64,000 nucleotides of DNA from Novosphingobium album (ex Hu et al. 2023) (GTDB taxonomy: Bacteria; Pseudomonadota; Alphaproteobacteria; Sphingomonadales; Sphingomonadaceae): contig NZ_JALHLE010000001.1 in assembly GCF_022832385.1 (NCBI RefSeq), positions 1 to 64,000 of the forward strand. The letters run 5' to 3'. Within the stretch, counting starts at the first letter, position 1. Each line of letters opens with the position of its first letter. Below are positions 16,222 to 24,535 of the stretch, one piece after another. The translations under genes and the position numbers were made by a program. The notes beneath the pieces were generated by a model. The model saw only the letters and a list, made by a program, of their open reading frames with translations, did not search any database and was not told the origin of the DNA.

Positions 16222-16256
16222 GGGCAATCGCTGGTTGTCAGCGACTGCCCTTGTTT
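16222..16256 (+). terminator. Stem-loop terminator after tRNA-Met
   Basis: GGGCAATCGCTG (16222-16233) and CAGCGACTGCCC (16239-16250) form a 12-bp stem with one A-C mismatch and a 5-nt loop, followed by TTGTTT. A second perfect inverted repeat, TTGGCGAC-A-GTCGCCAA, lies at 16171-16187, nearer the tRNA. Either or both may end tRNA transcription. Confidence 0.5.
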
Positions 16257-16326
16257 GCCTGCAATTGCGGTCGATCAGGGCATAATTTGGGGGCCTCGGA
16301 GAGCCCTCTGCAAAAGCGAGGCCCCC

Positions 16327-17523
16327 ATGGCGCTCACCGACACCGCAATCCGGAACTGCAAGCCTAAGGAAAAGCCCTACAAGGTCACGGACTCGCAGGG
16401 GCTGTATCTGTTGGTCAATCCGGGAGGCAGCAAGCTTTGGCGTGTCCGATACCGCAGGAACGGCGTGGAGCGGAAACTGGCTATCGGCCCATATCCTCAA
16501 TTCACATTGGCCGAAGCCCGCTCGGCGCGGGATGAGGCCCGCAGACTGCTCGCTCATGACATCGATCCCAATGCCGCCAAGCGGCAGGCGCGGATCGAAG
16601 CGAGTATGCGGGCGGAAAACAGCTTCGCCAAGGTGGCAGAAGAGTTGCTGGCCAAGCGGGAAAAGGAAGGGGTCTCGCCGCGTACGCTGGAAAAGTATCG
16701 TTGGCTGATCAAATTGCTTGGCAACGAATTTGGCCGGAGGCCGATTACGGAGATCAGTCCCGCCGAATTGCTGCACGAAATCAGGCGCCACGAACGGCGT
16801 GGACGATATGAAACCGCAAAACGGCTTCGCTCCTTTGCCAGTCGGGTTTTCCGGTACGCGGCTGCGACCGCGAGGGCGGACCGTGATCCTGCACAATTGT
16901 TGATCGGCGCGCTCATCCAGCCGAGGGCTAAGCACTTCGCCGCAATCACCGATCCGGTCGCATTCGGCGGGCTGCTGCGGGCTATTGAGGACTACGAGGG
17001 CGATCCGGCAGTCATGCATGCAGTCAAGCTTACGCCGCATGTGTTCCAGCGCCCGGGTGAGCTCAGGCACATGGAATGGGCGGAGATCAACTTTGAGAAG
17101 AAAATCTGGACGCTTCCGGCAGAGAAGATGAAAATGAGGCAGCCCCACGCAGTCCCATTGTCACGGCAATCGCTAGGCATTTTGGAAAGTATGCGCGGCC
17201 TGACCGGGAAAGGGAAATATGTCTTCCCATCGGTTCGCACGCGAGCACGCCCGATCTCCGAGAATACCGTCGCCGCCGCGCTGCGCCGCATGGGCTACAC
17301 AAAAGAGCAAATGACCGCGCACGGTTTCCGCACGTCGGCGTCATCGCTGCTGAATGAATGCGGCAAGTGGAACCCCGACGCGATCGAGCGCGCATTGGCG
17401 CATACTGTTTCAGGTGAGATACGACGCAAATACAACCAGTCGGCCTATTGGGCCGAACGTGTTGAAATGGCGCAATGGTGGAGCGACTATCTGGATGAAC
17501 TGCGAGACGGAGGAAACAGATGA
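16327..17523 (+). CDS. Tyrosine site-specific integrase (DUF4102/prophage type)
   Basis: 398 residues from the ATG at 16327. The N-terminal arm-binding DUF4102 domain has LTDTAIRNCKPKEKPYKVTDSQGLYLLV and LGPYP-like IGPYPQ. The C-terminal catalytic domain has Arg242 (FQRPGEL), His332 and Arg335 (HGFRTSA), His359 (LAHT) and the nucleophile Tyr374 (QSAYWAER). All catalytic residues are intact. It sits 165 bp behind tRNA-Met in the same direction, the usual arrangement for tRNA-targeting islands. No excisionase, phage or conjugation genes follow, so the island is either reduced to its integrase or has lost its right end. Confidence 0.94.
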   Translation: MALTDTAIRNCKPKEKPYKVTDSQGLYLLVNPGGSKLWRVRYRRNGVERKLAIGPYPQFTLAEARSARDEARRLLAHDIDPNAAKRQARIEASMRAENSFAKVAEELLAKREKEGVSPRTLEKYRWLIKLLGNEFGRRPITEISPAELLHEIRRHERRGRYETAKRLRSFASRVFRYAAATARADRDPAQLLIGALIQPRAKHFAAITDPVAFGGLLRAIEDYEGDPAVMHAVKLTPHVFQRPGELRHMEWAEINFEKKIWTLPAEKMKMRQPHAVPLSRQSLGILESMRGLTGKGKYVFPSVRTRARPISENTVAAALRRMGYTKEQMTAHGFRTSASSLLNECGKWNPDAIERALAHTVSGEIRRKYNQSAYWAERVEMAQWWSDYLDELRDGGNR

Positions 17524-17970
17524 CAGGTTCTGGCCGCGCGAGGAGTAGCAGGGTCTGAGCATGGTGGCAGCGATGTTCGCTGGCAAAGCCGGGGTTCGTG
17601 AGGCGGAAACGACGTTCCGAAACCCGTCTTGCATTCGCCGCGCTTTCGTTTGAGCGAAGTGATCGAACCACGATCATTTCACCGACCCGGCAGCACTTTG
17701 TCCCAGTGCGCCATCAGCTTCGCTTAGCCGGCGTAGCGGCGCCCGATCTCTTTGAGCCCGCAGGTTAATTCCTGTCCTTCGGCGAAGAGAGCGCAACGGT
17801 CTGTCTGGTTGATCGCGATGCCGAAGGAACGGCAGCGACAGAAATCGTCGCCGGCGAAGCGGACACTCCAAGCCACTTAGGGTCAGGGCCCTAAGTCGTC
17901 GCCAAAAGCGGCAGTCGCCATAGCAGAAAGGACAGTTGTATCCGGCGAGATGCTTGGGAATTAGTGGAGC
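17524..17970. other. Non-coding stretch between integrase and PHA locus
   Basis: 447 bp without a convincing gene. The part near 17570-17680 has the look of decayed coding DNA but no product can be named. At 17875-17896 an 8-bp inverted repeat (ACTTAGGG/CCCTAAGT) occurs, and TTAGGGTCAGG at 17877-17887 is identical to the end of the MITE-like element at 29842 read inward. No copy of the tRNA 3' end was found. Confidence 0.55.
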
Positions 17971-18342
17971 ATGACGATTAGTGCCTTTGATCCCATCGCC
18001 GCTTGGCAGAAAATGATCCAGGACTGGGAAGCAGAGATCAACGCCTGGTCTGGTCGGCTAACGGAGAGCGAACAATTTAGCGCTGTCTTGGGGCAGACGT
18101 CCAAGATGATAGTGGTCGCGCAAAAGGCGATGACCGAACAACTCGAAGGCCTTCTGCAATCACTCAATCTGCCGTCGAAGACGCAGGTTGAGGCACTGGC
18201 GGACCGGCTTGATTCCATCGAGGACTCGATCGCGCAGCTCCGCATTGCGCTCGACAAACTGGCCAACGACGGCACCCCCACCCCCGTAAAGACTGAACCG
18301 CGCCGAACACGGGTGCCCGCAAACAAGGCACGCAAGGACTGA
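17971..18342 (+). CDS. Small PhaE/phasin-like subunit of PHA synthase
   Basis: 123 residues. The helical N-terminus (FDPIAAWQKMIQDWEAEINAW) is followed by LNLPSKTQVEALADRLDSIEDSIAQLRIAL (residues 65-95), which resembles the C-terminal signature of PhaE subunits, and a basic tail PRRTRVPANKARKD that could contact DNA as in PhaM. Usual PhaE proteins are about 350 residues, so this is a minimal version. It ends 21 nt before the PHA synthase gene. Binding to that synthase and to granules is the expected role. A plain phasin is the alternative. Confidence 0.72.
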   Translation: MTISAFDPIAAWQKMIQDWEAEINAWSGRLTESEQFSAVLGQTSKMIVVAQKAMTEQLEGLLQSLNLPSKTQVEALADRLDSIEDSIAQLRIALDKLANDGTPTPVKTEPRRTRVPANKARKD

Positions 18343-18363
18343 CAACGCAAAGGGATTGAGGGC

Positions 18364-19428
18364 GTGCCAGAAAATGAAGACATTGCGCGCCGGATCGAGC
18401 TGGAAATTGACCGCGCCCTCAAACGCAACATCCGCGGCCTCGATTTCCTCATTGCCGATCGTGAGCCGGTGGGCACGATGCCCAAGTCCGCCATCTACCG
18501 CAGCGGCACGGCCGTTCTTTACCGTTACGAACCGGTGCTCGACGAGGTCTACCGCAAACCCCTGCTGATCGTCTCACCGCCCTCCAACCGCGGCTATATC
18601 TTCGACTTGGCCCCCGGCCAGAGTTTCGTCGAGTACATGCTCAGGCGCGGCTATGACATCTACAACCTCGACTGGAACCCGCCACGGCGTGACGAGGCGG
18701 AACTGGGCCTGTCAGACTACGTCAACCGGTTCCTTCCCGAGAGTCTTGCGGCCATTGCCGGTATTACCGGCGAGAAAGGCATCTCGCTTGCAGGATACTG
18801 CATGGGCGGAACGCTCGCAGTCATGCACGCTGCGCTTCACCCGAAGGCGATCCGCAACCTGATCGCCTTCGCCACGCCGCTGGACTTCAACTTCATGAAG
18901 CTGTTCCAGTCCTGGGCGGATAAGCGCTATTTCGACGTGGAACTGCTGGTCAGCAAGCTCGGCATCATCCCCGCCGACGTGATGCTGGGCGCCTTCGACC
19001 TATCGCGGCCGGCGAACCGCACCGCAGGCCGCATGACCTTGTGGAACAACATGTGGAACGACGACTTCGTCAAATCCTACCGCATGTTCGATCGCTGGGC
19101 AGCCGAGACCCTACCGCTCCCCGGTGCCTATTTCCGCGAGCTGATCACCCAGTTGATGTGGGAGAACGCGCTCGCCAACGGCACGATGGAAATCGCCGGG
19201 CGCCGCGTGGACCTGTCCCGCATCACCTGCCCCATCCTCAACATCGTCGCCCAGCACGACCATATTGTCAGCCACGAGGCCACCCGCCCCCTGATGGAAA
19301 TGACGGGATCGAAGCAGCGGCACGAAATCGTTTCGAAGGGCGGCCATGTCAGCCTTGTCGCCGGCCCCGCGGCCGTCAAGCGCCTGTGGCCGCTCATCGA
19401 TGAATGGCTTGGAGAAAAATCGACATGA
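18364..19428 (+). CDS. phaC: Class III-like poly(3-hydroxyalkanoate) synthase subunit
   Basis: 354 residues from the GTG at 18364. The lipase-like box GYCMGG places the nucleophile at Cys146. Asp299 (AQHDH) and His328 (KGGHVS) complete the triad. The spacing equals that of Allochromatium PhaC (149, 302, 331) shifted by three. Length also fits class III rather than the roughly 590-residue class I enzymes. It polymerises hydroxyacyl-CoA into PHA granules, normally together with PhaE. The stop overlaps the start of the GNAT gene (ATGA), and a small PhaE-like gene precedes it. Confidence 0.9.
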   Translation: MPENEDIARRIELEIDRALKRNIRGLDFLIADREPVGTMPKSAIYRSGTAVLYRYEPVLDEVYRKPLLIVSPPSNRGYIFDLAPGQSFVEYMLRRGYDIYNLDWNPPRRDEAELGLSDYVNRFLPESLAAIAGITGEKGISLAGYCMGGTLAVMHAALHPKAIRNLIAFATPLDFNFMKLFQSWADKRYFDVELLVSKLGIIPADVMLGAFDLSRPANRTAGRMTLWNNMWNDDFVKSYRMFDRWAAETLPLPGAYFRELITQLMWENALANGTMEIAGRRVDLSRITCPILNIVAQHDHIVSHEATRPLMEMTGSKQRHEIVSKGGHVSLVAGPAAVKRLWPLIDEWLGEKST

Positions 19429-20009
19429 CGACCGGCACCGGCATTGCGCCCACGCAGTTGGAACTTGATGGCGTGCGCGTGTCGCTGCGCCCGATGCACG
19501 CCGCGGACAAGGACGCGATCCTGACATTTGCGCGCGAACTGCCTGCGCAGGACCTGCTGTTCCTGCAACGCGATATCCGGCTCGAGAAGGTCGTCACCGC
19601 CTGGATCGAGCAGACGGCCGAAGGCGGCTCGATCTCGAGCCTCGTCGCCGTTGACGGCGATGGCCATCTGCGGGGCTGCTCCGCGCTCGTGCGGGATCGC
19701 CTGAGCTGGTCCAGCCACGTCGCCGACATCCGCATCCTCGTCGGCGTGGACAGCCGCTCCATGGGCCTCGGGCGGCTGCTGGCGCTGCATTGCGTCGACC
19801 AGGCGCTGGCCGAGGACGTGGAAAAGCTCACTGTCCACACGACCCCCGAACAGGAAGGCGCGCTGCGCATGTTCGAGGAACTGGGATTCCGGCCCGAAGC
19901 CCTGCTGCGCGACCATGTCCGCGATGCCGAGGGACAGACCAGCGACATCGTCATCCTCGCGCTCAGCCTCGCCCGCTACAGCGCCACGCGCACCGCCTAC
20001 AGCCTGTGA
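19425..20009 (+). CDS. GNAT-family N-acetyltransferase
   Basis: 194 residues from the ATG at 19425, overlapping the phaC stop. GNAT motifs: ADIRILVGVDSRSMGLGRLLALHCVDQAL around residues 96-124 gives the acetyl-CoA loop (R/QxxGxG/A form SMGLGR), then LTVHTTPEQEGALRMFEELGFRPEA. Acceptor unknown. Its translational coupling to phaC suggests a role in PHA metabolism, perhaps sensing or modifying acetyl-CoA-linked partners, but this is a guess from position. Confidence 0.85.
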   Translation: MTTGTGIAPTQLELDGVRVSLRPMHAADKDAILTFARELPAQDLLFLQRDIRLEKVVTAWIEQTAEGGSISSLVAVDGDGHLRGCSALVRDRLSWSSHVADIRILVGVDSRSMGLGRLLALHCVDQALAEDVEKLTVHTTPEQEGALRMFEELGFRPEALLRDHVRDAEGQTSDIVILALSLARYSATRTAYSL

Positions 20010-20070
20010 GCGGGCGCGGGCACGCGGCATCCGCGCATAGCCAAAGGGCTAGGATGACGCGGCGAGGAAT

Positions 20071-20943
20071 ATGCTGGAAAAACTCCATTCCTGCACTGCG
20101 CAGCTGAGACAGGCGAACCCTCTGAATGACACACGATCACCGCGCCGTGCACAAGGGGCCGGCAGCTTGAAAATGGCCCGCATCGAAAGCCCGATCCAGG
20201 CGCCTTTCCTCGGCCTGGCCTTCCTGGAACTTGGCCGCAGCTTGATGGAAGCGGCTTCCACTCTTGCCCTCAGCCCGGTGCTGGCGATGGCCCCGCGCGG
20301 CGACGGGCATCCGGTGGTGGTCCTGCCGGGCTTCGCGACCAGCGACTCGATGACCGTGCTCTTGCGCAGCTTCCTCTCGCTGCAGGGCTATGACGTCCAC
20401 CCGATGGATCTGGGCTGGAACTTCGATCATCACACCGTTGGCGAGAATGGTGAGCACATCGCCGAGCGCATCCGCGTCATCCGCCAGGAGACGGGACGCA
20501 AGGTCAGCCTGGTAGGCTGGAGCCTTGGCGGCGTGATTGCCCGCGAGGCAGCACGGCGTGACCCCGAAGACCTGCGGCAGGTAATCTCGCTTGGCAGCCC
20601 CTTCTCGGGCGATCCGCACGCAACCAATCTCAAGTCATTCTACCAGTTCGCCACCGGCAACGACTTTTCGTCCGAGAAGATGCAGGAACGCTACCGCAAC
20701 GGCCCGCGCGTGTTGCCGATCCCGTCGACGGCCGTGTTCAGCCGCACCGATGGCATCACCGCCTGGGAAAACTGCATCGGCGACAGCGATGAAATTAACG
20801 AAAACGTCGAGGTCGTCTCCAGCCATTTCGGCTTCGTGACGAACCCTGCCGTGTTTCAGATCATTGCCGACCGCCTCTCCCAGCCCGAGGGGAAATGGCA
20901 ACGGTTCGTGCCGCGTACGCCGTTATCCTCGGTCCTGGACTGA
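20071..20943 (+). CDS. Alpha/beta-fold hydrolase (PGAP1/lipase-like)
   Basis: 290 residues. HPVVVLPGFATSD forms the oxyanion strand, and GWSLGG carries the nucleophile Ser151. A later segment ISLGSPFSGDPHATN and VVSSHFGFVTNPAVFQIIADRL, with His, is typical of PGAP1-like lipases and esterases. The true start may be Met35 (20173), because residues 1-34 look non-conserved and the ribosome binding site is marginal. It lies 61 nt after the GNAT gene, so it may be the fourth gene of the PHA operon, possibly acting as depolymerase or thioesterase; that is inferred from position. Confidence 0.8.
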   Translation: MLEKLHSCTAQLRQANPLNDTRSPRRAQGAGSLKMARIESPIQAPFLGLAFLELGRSLMEAASTLALSPVLAMAPRGDGHPVVVLPGFATSDSMTVLLRSFLSLQGYDVHPMDLGWNFDHHTVGENGEHIAERIRVIRQETGRKVSLVGWSLGGVIAREAARRDPEDLRQVISLGSPFSGDPHATNLKSFYQFATGNDFSSEKMQERYRNGPRVLPIPSTAVFSRTDGITAWENCIGDSDEINENVEVVSSHFGFVTNPAVFQIIADRLSQPEGKWQRFVPRTPLSSVLD

Positions 20944-21310
20944 ACTTGCGCCCCATCCCCGGCCTATTCCCTCTGTCCGGGCTACGAGTGGACGTGAGTC
21001 CGGCTTCGATTGCCCGCACGCTATCGCAATCATGCGAACACACGTTTCCAGCGGTTATACAAGGCCTTGTGCGGCCTGTATTGTCTGGGTGAATCCCGCC
21101 AACGCAGGCCATTCCGGTTGACGGACATTGTCCCGCCCAGGACCGCTGGTCATCGACCCGCCGCTTTCCATGGCTATTGCGAAAATACGGCGACAGACAC
21201 GCCATCTGCTCGCCCATCAGCCGATACAGCCCCTCATGTCCAGCCTCCTCGCGGAGCCTCATTCATGCAAAGCCGGCAACGTCTCGCGACATGGCATTCT
21301 AAGACAAGGG
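20944..21310. other. Intergenic stretch between two convergent genes
   Basis: 367 bp. No gene, no strong terminator and no repeat that I can support. Both flanking genes end here. Confidence 0.6.
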
Positions 21311-22210
21311 TTACGCAACCAACACCTGCAGCATGCTGAGTATCGCTGCACGCGCAACGGCAACGCGCGGTTCGCGCAGGGCTGCCGGGGCCCAAACCAG
21401 AAAATAACGATTGACCGGCGCCGCCACCGGAGCCGGGATTTCCACCAGTTCGCCGCTCTCGATCTGCGCCTGGCACAAGTAGCCGGGCAAGGCAGACCAG
21501 CCAAAGCCTTGCATGAGGATGCCCCGCAGGCAGCGCAGGTCCTGTCCGATCATGGCGGCGCGCATGGGCTGGCGGTACAGCGCGTTGGCATTCAGCCAGT
21601 CATCGACAAGCTGCTGTTCCAGATTGAAGGCCAGTACCGGCTCCGCAGCCAGCGCTGCGGCCAGATTCGGCGCGGACATCAAACGTCCGGCCACTTCGGG
21701 CGATGCCACGGCGTGCAGCTTTTCTTCGTGCACTTTCTCACTGCGCAATTTGGGATCGGTGACCGGGTAGGCGGAAATGGCGAGGTCGCAATCGCCCTCA
21801 TGCAGCGCCGAGCGGATGTCTTCGCGATCGCCGGTCAGCAGCCGCAGGCGCATGCCCTTTTGCAGGAGCGGCAGCAGGCGCGGAATCACGAGTTCGGCCA
21901 TGAAATCGCCGTGCCCCATGATGCGCACCATGCCGGTGAGGTCGCTGGACCGGGCCCGGACTTGCGCCAGCGCGGCTTCCGCCATTTCCAGCCGGTCGCC
22001 AAGGCCTGCGGCGAGTTCGTCGGCAGTGGGCGTCGGCACCACGCCTTTGGCATGACGGTCGAACAGGGGATGGCCAATCGCCGTCTCCAGCGCGGCAATG
22101 TGCTGCGAAACGGCGGGCTGGGTCAGCCCGAGCCTGCGGGCGGCGCTGCTGAGAGAGCGCTGACGGTAGACCTCGACAAAGCTGCGCAGCTGCAGAAGTG
22201 ACATGGCCAT
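21311..22210 (-). CDS. LysR-family regulator, AaeR/ArgP-like position
   Basis: 299 residues. The HTH reads LRSFVEVYRQRSLSSAARRLGLTQPAVSQHIAALE (residues 8-42), and an effector domain follows. It is divergent from the FUSC-DUF1656-HlyD-OMF operon, as AaeR is in enteric bacteria, and so probably activates it in response to an aromatic acid. Translation may start at Met1 or Met3. Confidence 0.88.
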   Translation of the reverse strand: MAMSLLQLRSFVEVYRQRSLSSAARRLGLTQPAVSQHIAALETAIGHPLFDRHAKGVVPTPTADELAAGLGDRLEMAEAALAQVRARSSDLTGMVRIMGHGDFMAELVIPRLLPLLQKGMRLRLLTGDREDIRSALHEGDCDLAISAYPVTDPKLRSEKVHEEKLHAVASPEVAGRLMSAPNLAAALAAEPVLAFNLEQQLVDDWLNANALYRQPMRAAMIGQDLRCLRGILMQGFGWSALPGYLCQAQIESGELVEIPAPVAAPVNRYFLVWAPAALREPRVAVARAAILSMLQVLVA

Positions 22211-22214
22211 TTCT

Positions 22215-22228
22215 ATAATAGGAATTAT
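22215..22228. promoter_or_regulatory. LysR box candidate in the efflux divergent region
   Basis: ATAATAGGAATTAT is a 5-bp inverted repeat (ATAAT/ATTAT) with a 4-bp spacer, just upstream of the LysR start. AATG and CATT halves follow at 22232-22248. Position and form fit autoregulation plus divergent activation. Confidence 0.4.
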
Positions 22229-22406
22229 GGGAATGGCTAATTCTCATTATATGTAAGCGGGAGAAAACAGGCATATTTGCGCGGCGGTTTTCTGTTGCCA
22301 TGTCACCGCCACACACTCTCCCGCTCACCGGCCTGGGCATTGCCCGGAACAGCGCCGCAATCACCGGATCTCCCCCATTTGCGGGCACCGGGCAAGAGCG
22401 CTGCGC

Positions 22407-24317
22407 ATGACATCCGCCCGGTGGCAGGCCGCGCTGTTCTCAGCCAAGACGGCCCTGGCGGCGCTGATGGCGCTGTGGATCACGCTGTGGGCGGGTCTGT
22501 CGATGCCATTCTGGGCGATGACAACGACCTATATCGTCGCCAACCCTCTTTCGGGCGCGACCCGCTCCAAGGCGATCTACCGGGTCATCGGCACACTGGC
22601 GGGAGCCGCTATCGCCGTAGGACTGGTGCCTGCGCTGGTGGACTGGCCTTTGCTGCTGTGCCTCGCGCTGTCGCTCTGGGTCGGCGGCACGCTGGCGGTG
22701 TCTTTGCTGGACCGCTCTCCGCGATCCTACACCATGATGCTGGCAGGCTATACGGCGCTGCTGATCGGCTTTCCGGCGGTGGACCGTCCGGAGGCGGTGT
22801 TCGATATCGCGGTGGCCCGGGTCACCGAAATCGTGCTCGGCATTACCTGCGCCACGCTGACGCACAGCTTGCTATGGCCGCAGCCAGTCGCCACCACGCT
22901 TGGTGCACGGTTGAATGCATGGTTGCGCGACGCGCGGGCATGGCGTGATGATATCCTTGAGGGCGCCGGCGCCGGCGCGGGGCGCAACAGGCTGGCGCAG
23001 GATGCCATGGAGTGCGTGGTACTGGCCACGCATGTGCCTTTCGACACTTCGCATTGGCGCGATGCGAGCGCGTCCGTGCAAGCGCTGCTGCGGCGCATGC
23101 TGCTGCTGCTGCCCACGCTTTCCGGACTGGCCGACCGGCACCGGGCGCTGGTGAGGCACACCGGGAGCAATGCCGGAGGCCAAGATGACTGGGGGCGGCT
23201 GTTGCAGCAGAGCCACGAATTCCGCACCCAGCAGACCGCTCAGCTTCTGGACGAGTGCGGCACGCTGCTTGCGCATCTCGACGATCGCAGCGTTCCGACA
23301 CCGCTTTCGCCCGAAGAACGGCGCCATGGCATCGCGCTGCATGCCGATGCCGGAGCCGCGCTGCTGTCGGGACTGGCGGCGGCGATCGCCATTCTCGTCT
23401 GCTGTGCGATCTGGATCGGCACCGGCTGGGCCGATGGTGCGGTGTCGGCGATGATGACCGGTGTTTTCTGCTGCCTCTTCGCGGCGCATGACAATCCCGT
23501 CCCGATGATGCTCCGTTTTGGCGGAGCGCTGCTCGCCGCCTTGCCGGTGGCCGGGTTCTACCTCTTCGTGCTGATGCCGCTGGTCGATGGCTTCGTGCCG
23601 CTGGCCTTGCTGCTGCTGCCACCGCTGCTGCTGGCGGGGGCGATCATTCCGCATCCGCATTGGGGCATGACCGGGGCGGCGGCGATGATGGGCTTTGCCA
23701 ATGCTCTGGCGCTGCAGGAGAGTTTCCACGCCAATTTCGCGCGGTTCATCAACGCCAACATCGGACAGGTGCTCGGCTTGCTGGTGGCCGCTGGCGTGAC
23801 GGCCGGTCTTCGGACCGCCGGTGCCGATGCCGCAATAGCGCGCGTGAAGGTCCGGCTGCGGGCCGATCTGGTGCGTCTGGCCAGTGCCGCCACACCACCC
23901 GGCCGCACCGCCGTGCTGGGCCGCACGACCGACCGGCTGGCCCTGATCACCCAGCGGCTCGGCGATGCCACCGAAGAAGCTGCGGCCAGCCTGCGCGAGG
24001 TGCGCATCGCAATGAACATCGTCACCATCCAGCACCTGCAGGCCCAGGCCGAAAGAAAGCTCAGCCACGCCCTGCGCCGCGTCTTGCGCGATGTCGCGCG
24101 GCTCTACGGCGGGAAGCACGAAGCCCTGCCGCCGCCTCGGCTGCTCGCCCGGATTGACGTGGCCCTGCGACTGATGGTGGCCGATCCTTCACGTTGGGAG
24201 CGCCTTTCCGGCGAGATATTGGGCGGCAATCCGGCTGAAGGTCTCGCCGCACTCGTTGCCCTGCGCCGCAACCTTTACCCGGACGCACCCGGTTTCAGCT
24301 GTGGGGACCGGCCATGA
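22407..24317 (+). CDS. FUSC-family aromatic acid exporter (AaeB-like)
   Basis: 636 residues. Two membrane bundles (about 10-160 and 330-470) are separated and followed by long helical cytoplasmic parts, the architecture of FUSC/AaeB proteins. Motifs include TAKTALAALMALWITLWAGLSMPFWAMTTTYIV-type wording at the N-terminus and GTGWADGAVSAMMTGVFCCLFA at the second bundle. AaeB pumps hydroxylated aromatic carboxylates together with an AaeA adaptor. It starts the four-gene operon with overlapping ends (ATGA) and is divergent from a LysR gene. Confidence 0.88.
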   Translation: MTSARWQAALFSAKTALAALMALWITLWAGLSMPFWAMTTTYIVANPLSGATRSKAIYRVIGTLAGAAIAVGLVPALVDWPLLLCLALSLWVGGTLAVSLLDRSPRSYTMMLAGYTALLIGFPAVDRPEAVFDIAVARVTEIVLGITCATLTHSLLWPQPVATTLGARLNAWLRDARAWRDDILEGAGAGAGRNRLAQDAMECVVLATHVPFDTSHWRDASASVQALLRRMLLLLPTLSGLADRHRALVRHTGSNAGGQDDWGRLLQQSHEFRTQQTAQLLDECGTLLAHLDDRSVPTPLSPEERRHGIALHADAGAALLSGLAAAIAILVCCAIWIGTGWADGAVSAMMTGVFCCLFAAHDNPVPMMLRFGGALLAALPVAGFYLFVLMPLVDGFVPLALLLLPPLLLAGAIIPHPHWGMTGAAAMMGFANALALQESFHANFARFINANIGQVLGLLVAAGVTAGLRTAGADAAIARVKVRLRADLVRLASAATPPGRTAVLGRTTDRLALITQRLGDATEEAAASLREVRIAMNIVTIQHLQAQAERKLSHALRRVLRDVARLYGGKHEALPPPRLLARIDVALRLMVADPSRWERLSGEILGGNPAEGLAALVALRRNLYPDAPGFSCGDRP

Positions 24318-24535
24318 TCCCGGACTATCTCATTGGCAACATCTTCATGGCCGCCGCCCCCGTCGATGCCGTCATCGCGCTGGTCTTGGCCCTGCTGGCG
24401 CATCGCCTGCTGACCGTCCTGCGTGCCTATCGCTGGATATGGCATCCGGTGTTGTTCGACACGGCACTCTTCGTCCTGATCTGGGCCGCGCTCGTGGTCT
24501 TCGTCCCTTCGCCCAATTCCGGAATGCACCCATGA
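24314..24535 (+). CDS. DUF1656 small membrane protein (AaeX-like)
   Basis: 73 residues with two membrane segments (about 12-34 and 45-64). DUF1656 proteins accompany FUSC exporters and HlyD adaptors, and their exact role is unknown. It overlaps both neighbours by ATGA, so expression is strictly coupled. Confidence 0.9.
   Translation: MIPDYLIGNIFMAAAPVDAVIALVLALLAHRLLTVLRAYRWIWHPVLFDTALFVLIWAALVVFVPSPNSGMHP

Noticed and set aside
16162..17970. Search for an att repeat of the tRNA 3' end behind the integrase
   Set aside because: No copy of the CTCCTCCGCTACCA end was found by eye between the integrase and the PHA locus, so no island right border is annotated.
21128..22201. 357-codon frame opposite the LysR gene
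   Set aside because: Composition and lack of motifs mark it as a shadow of the LysR gene.
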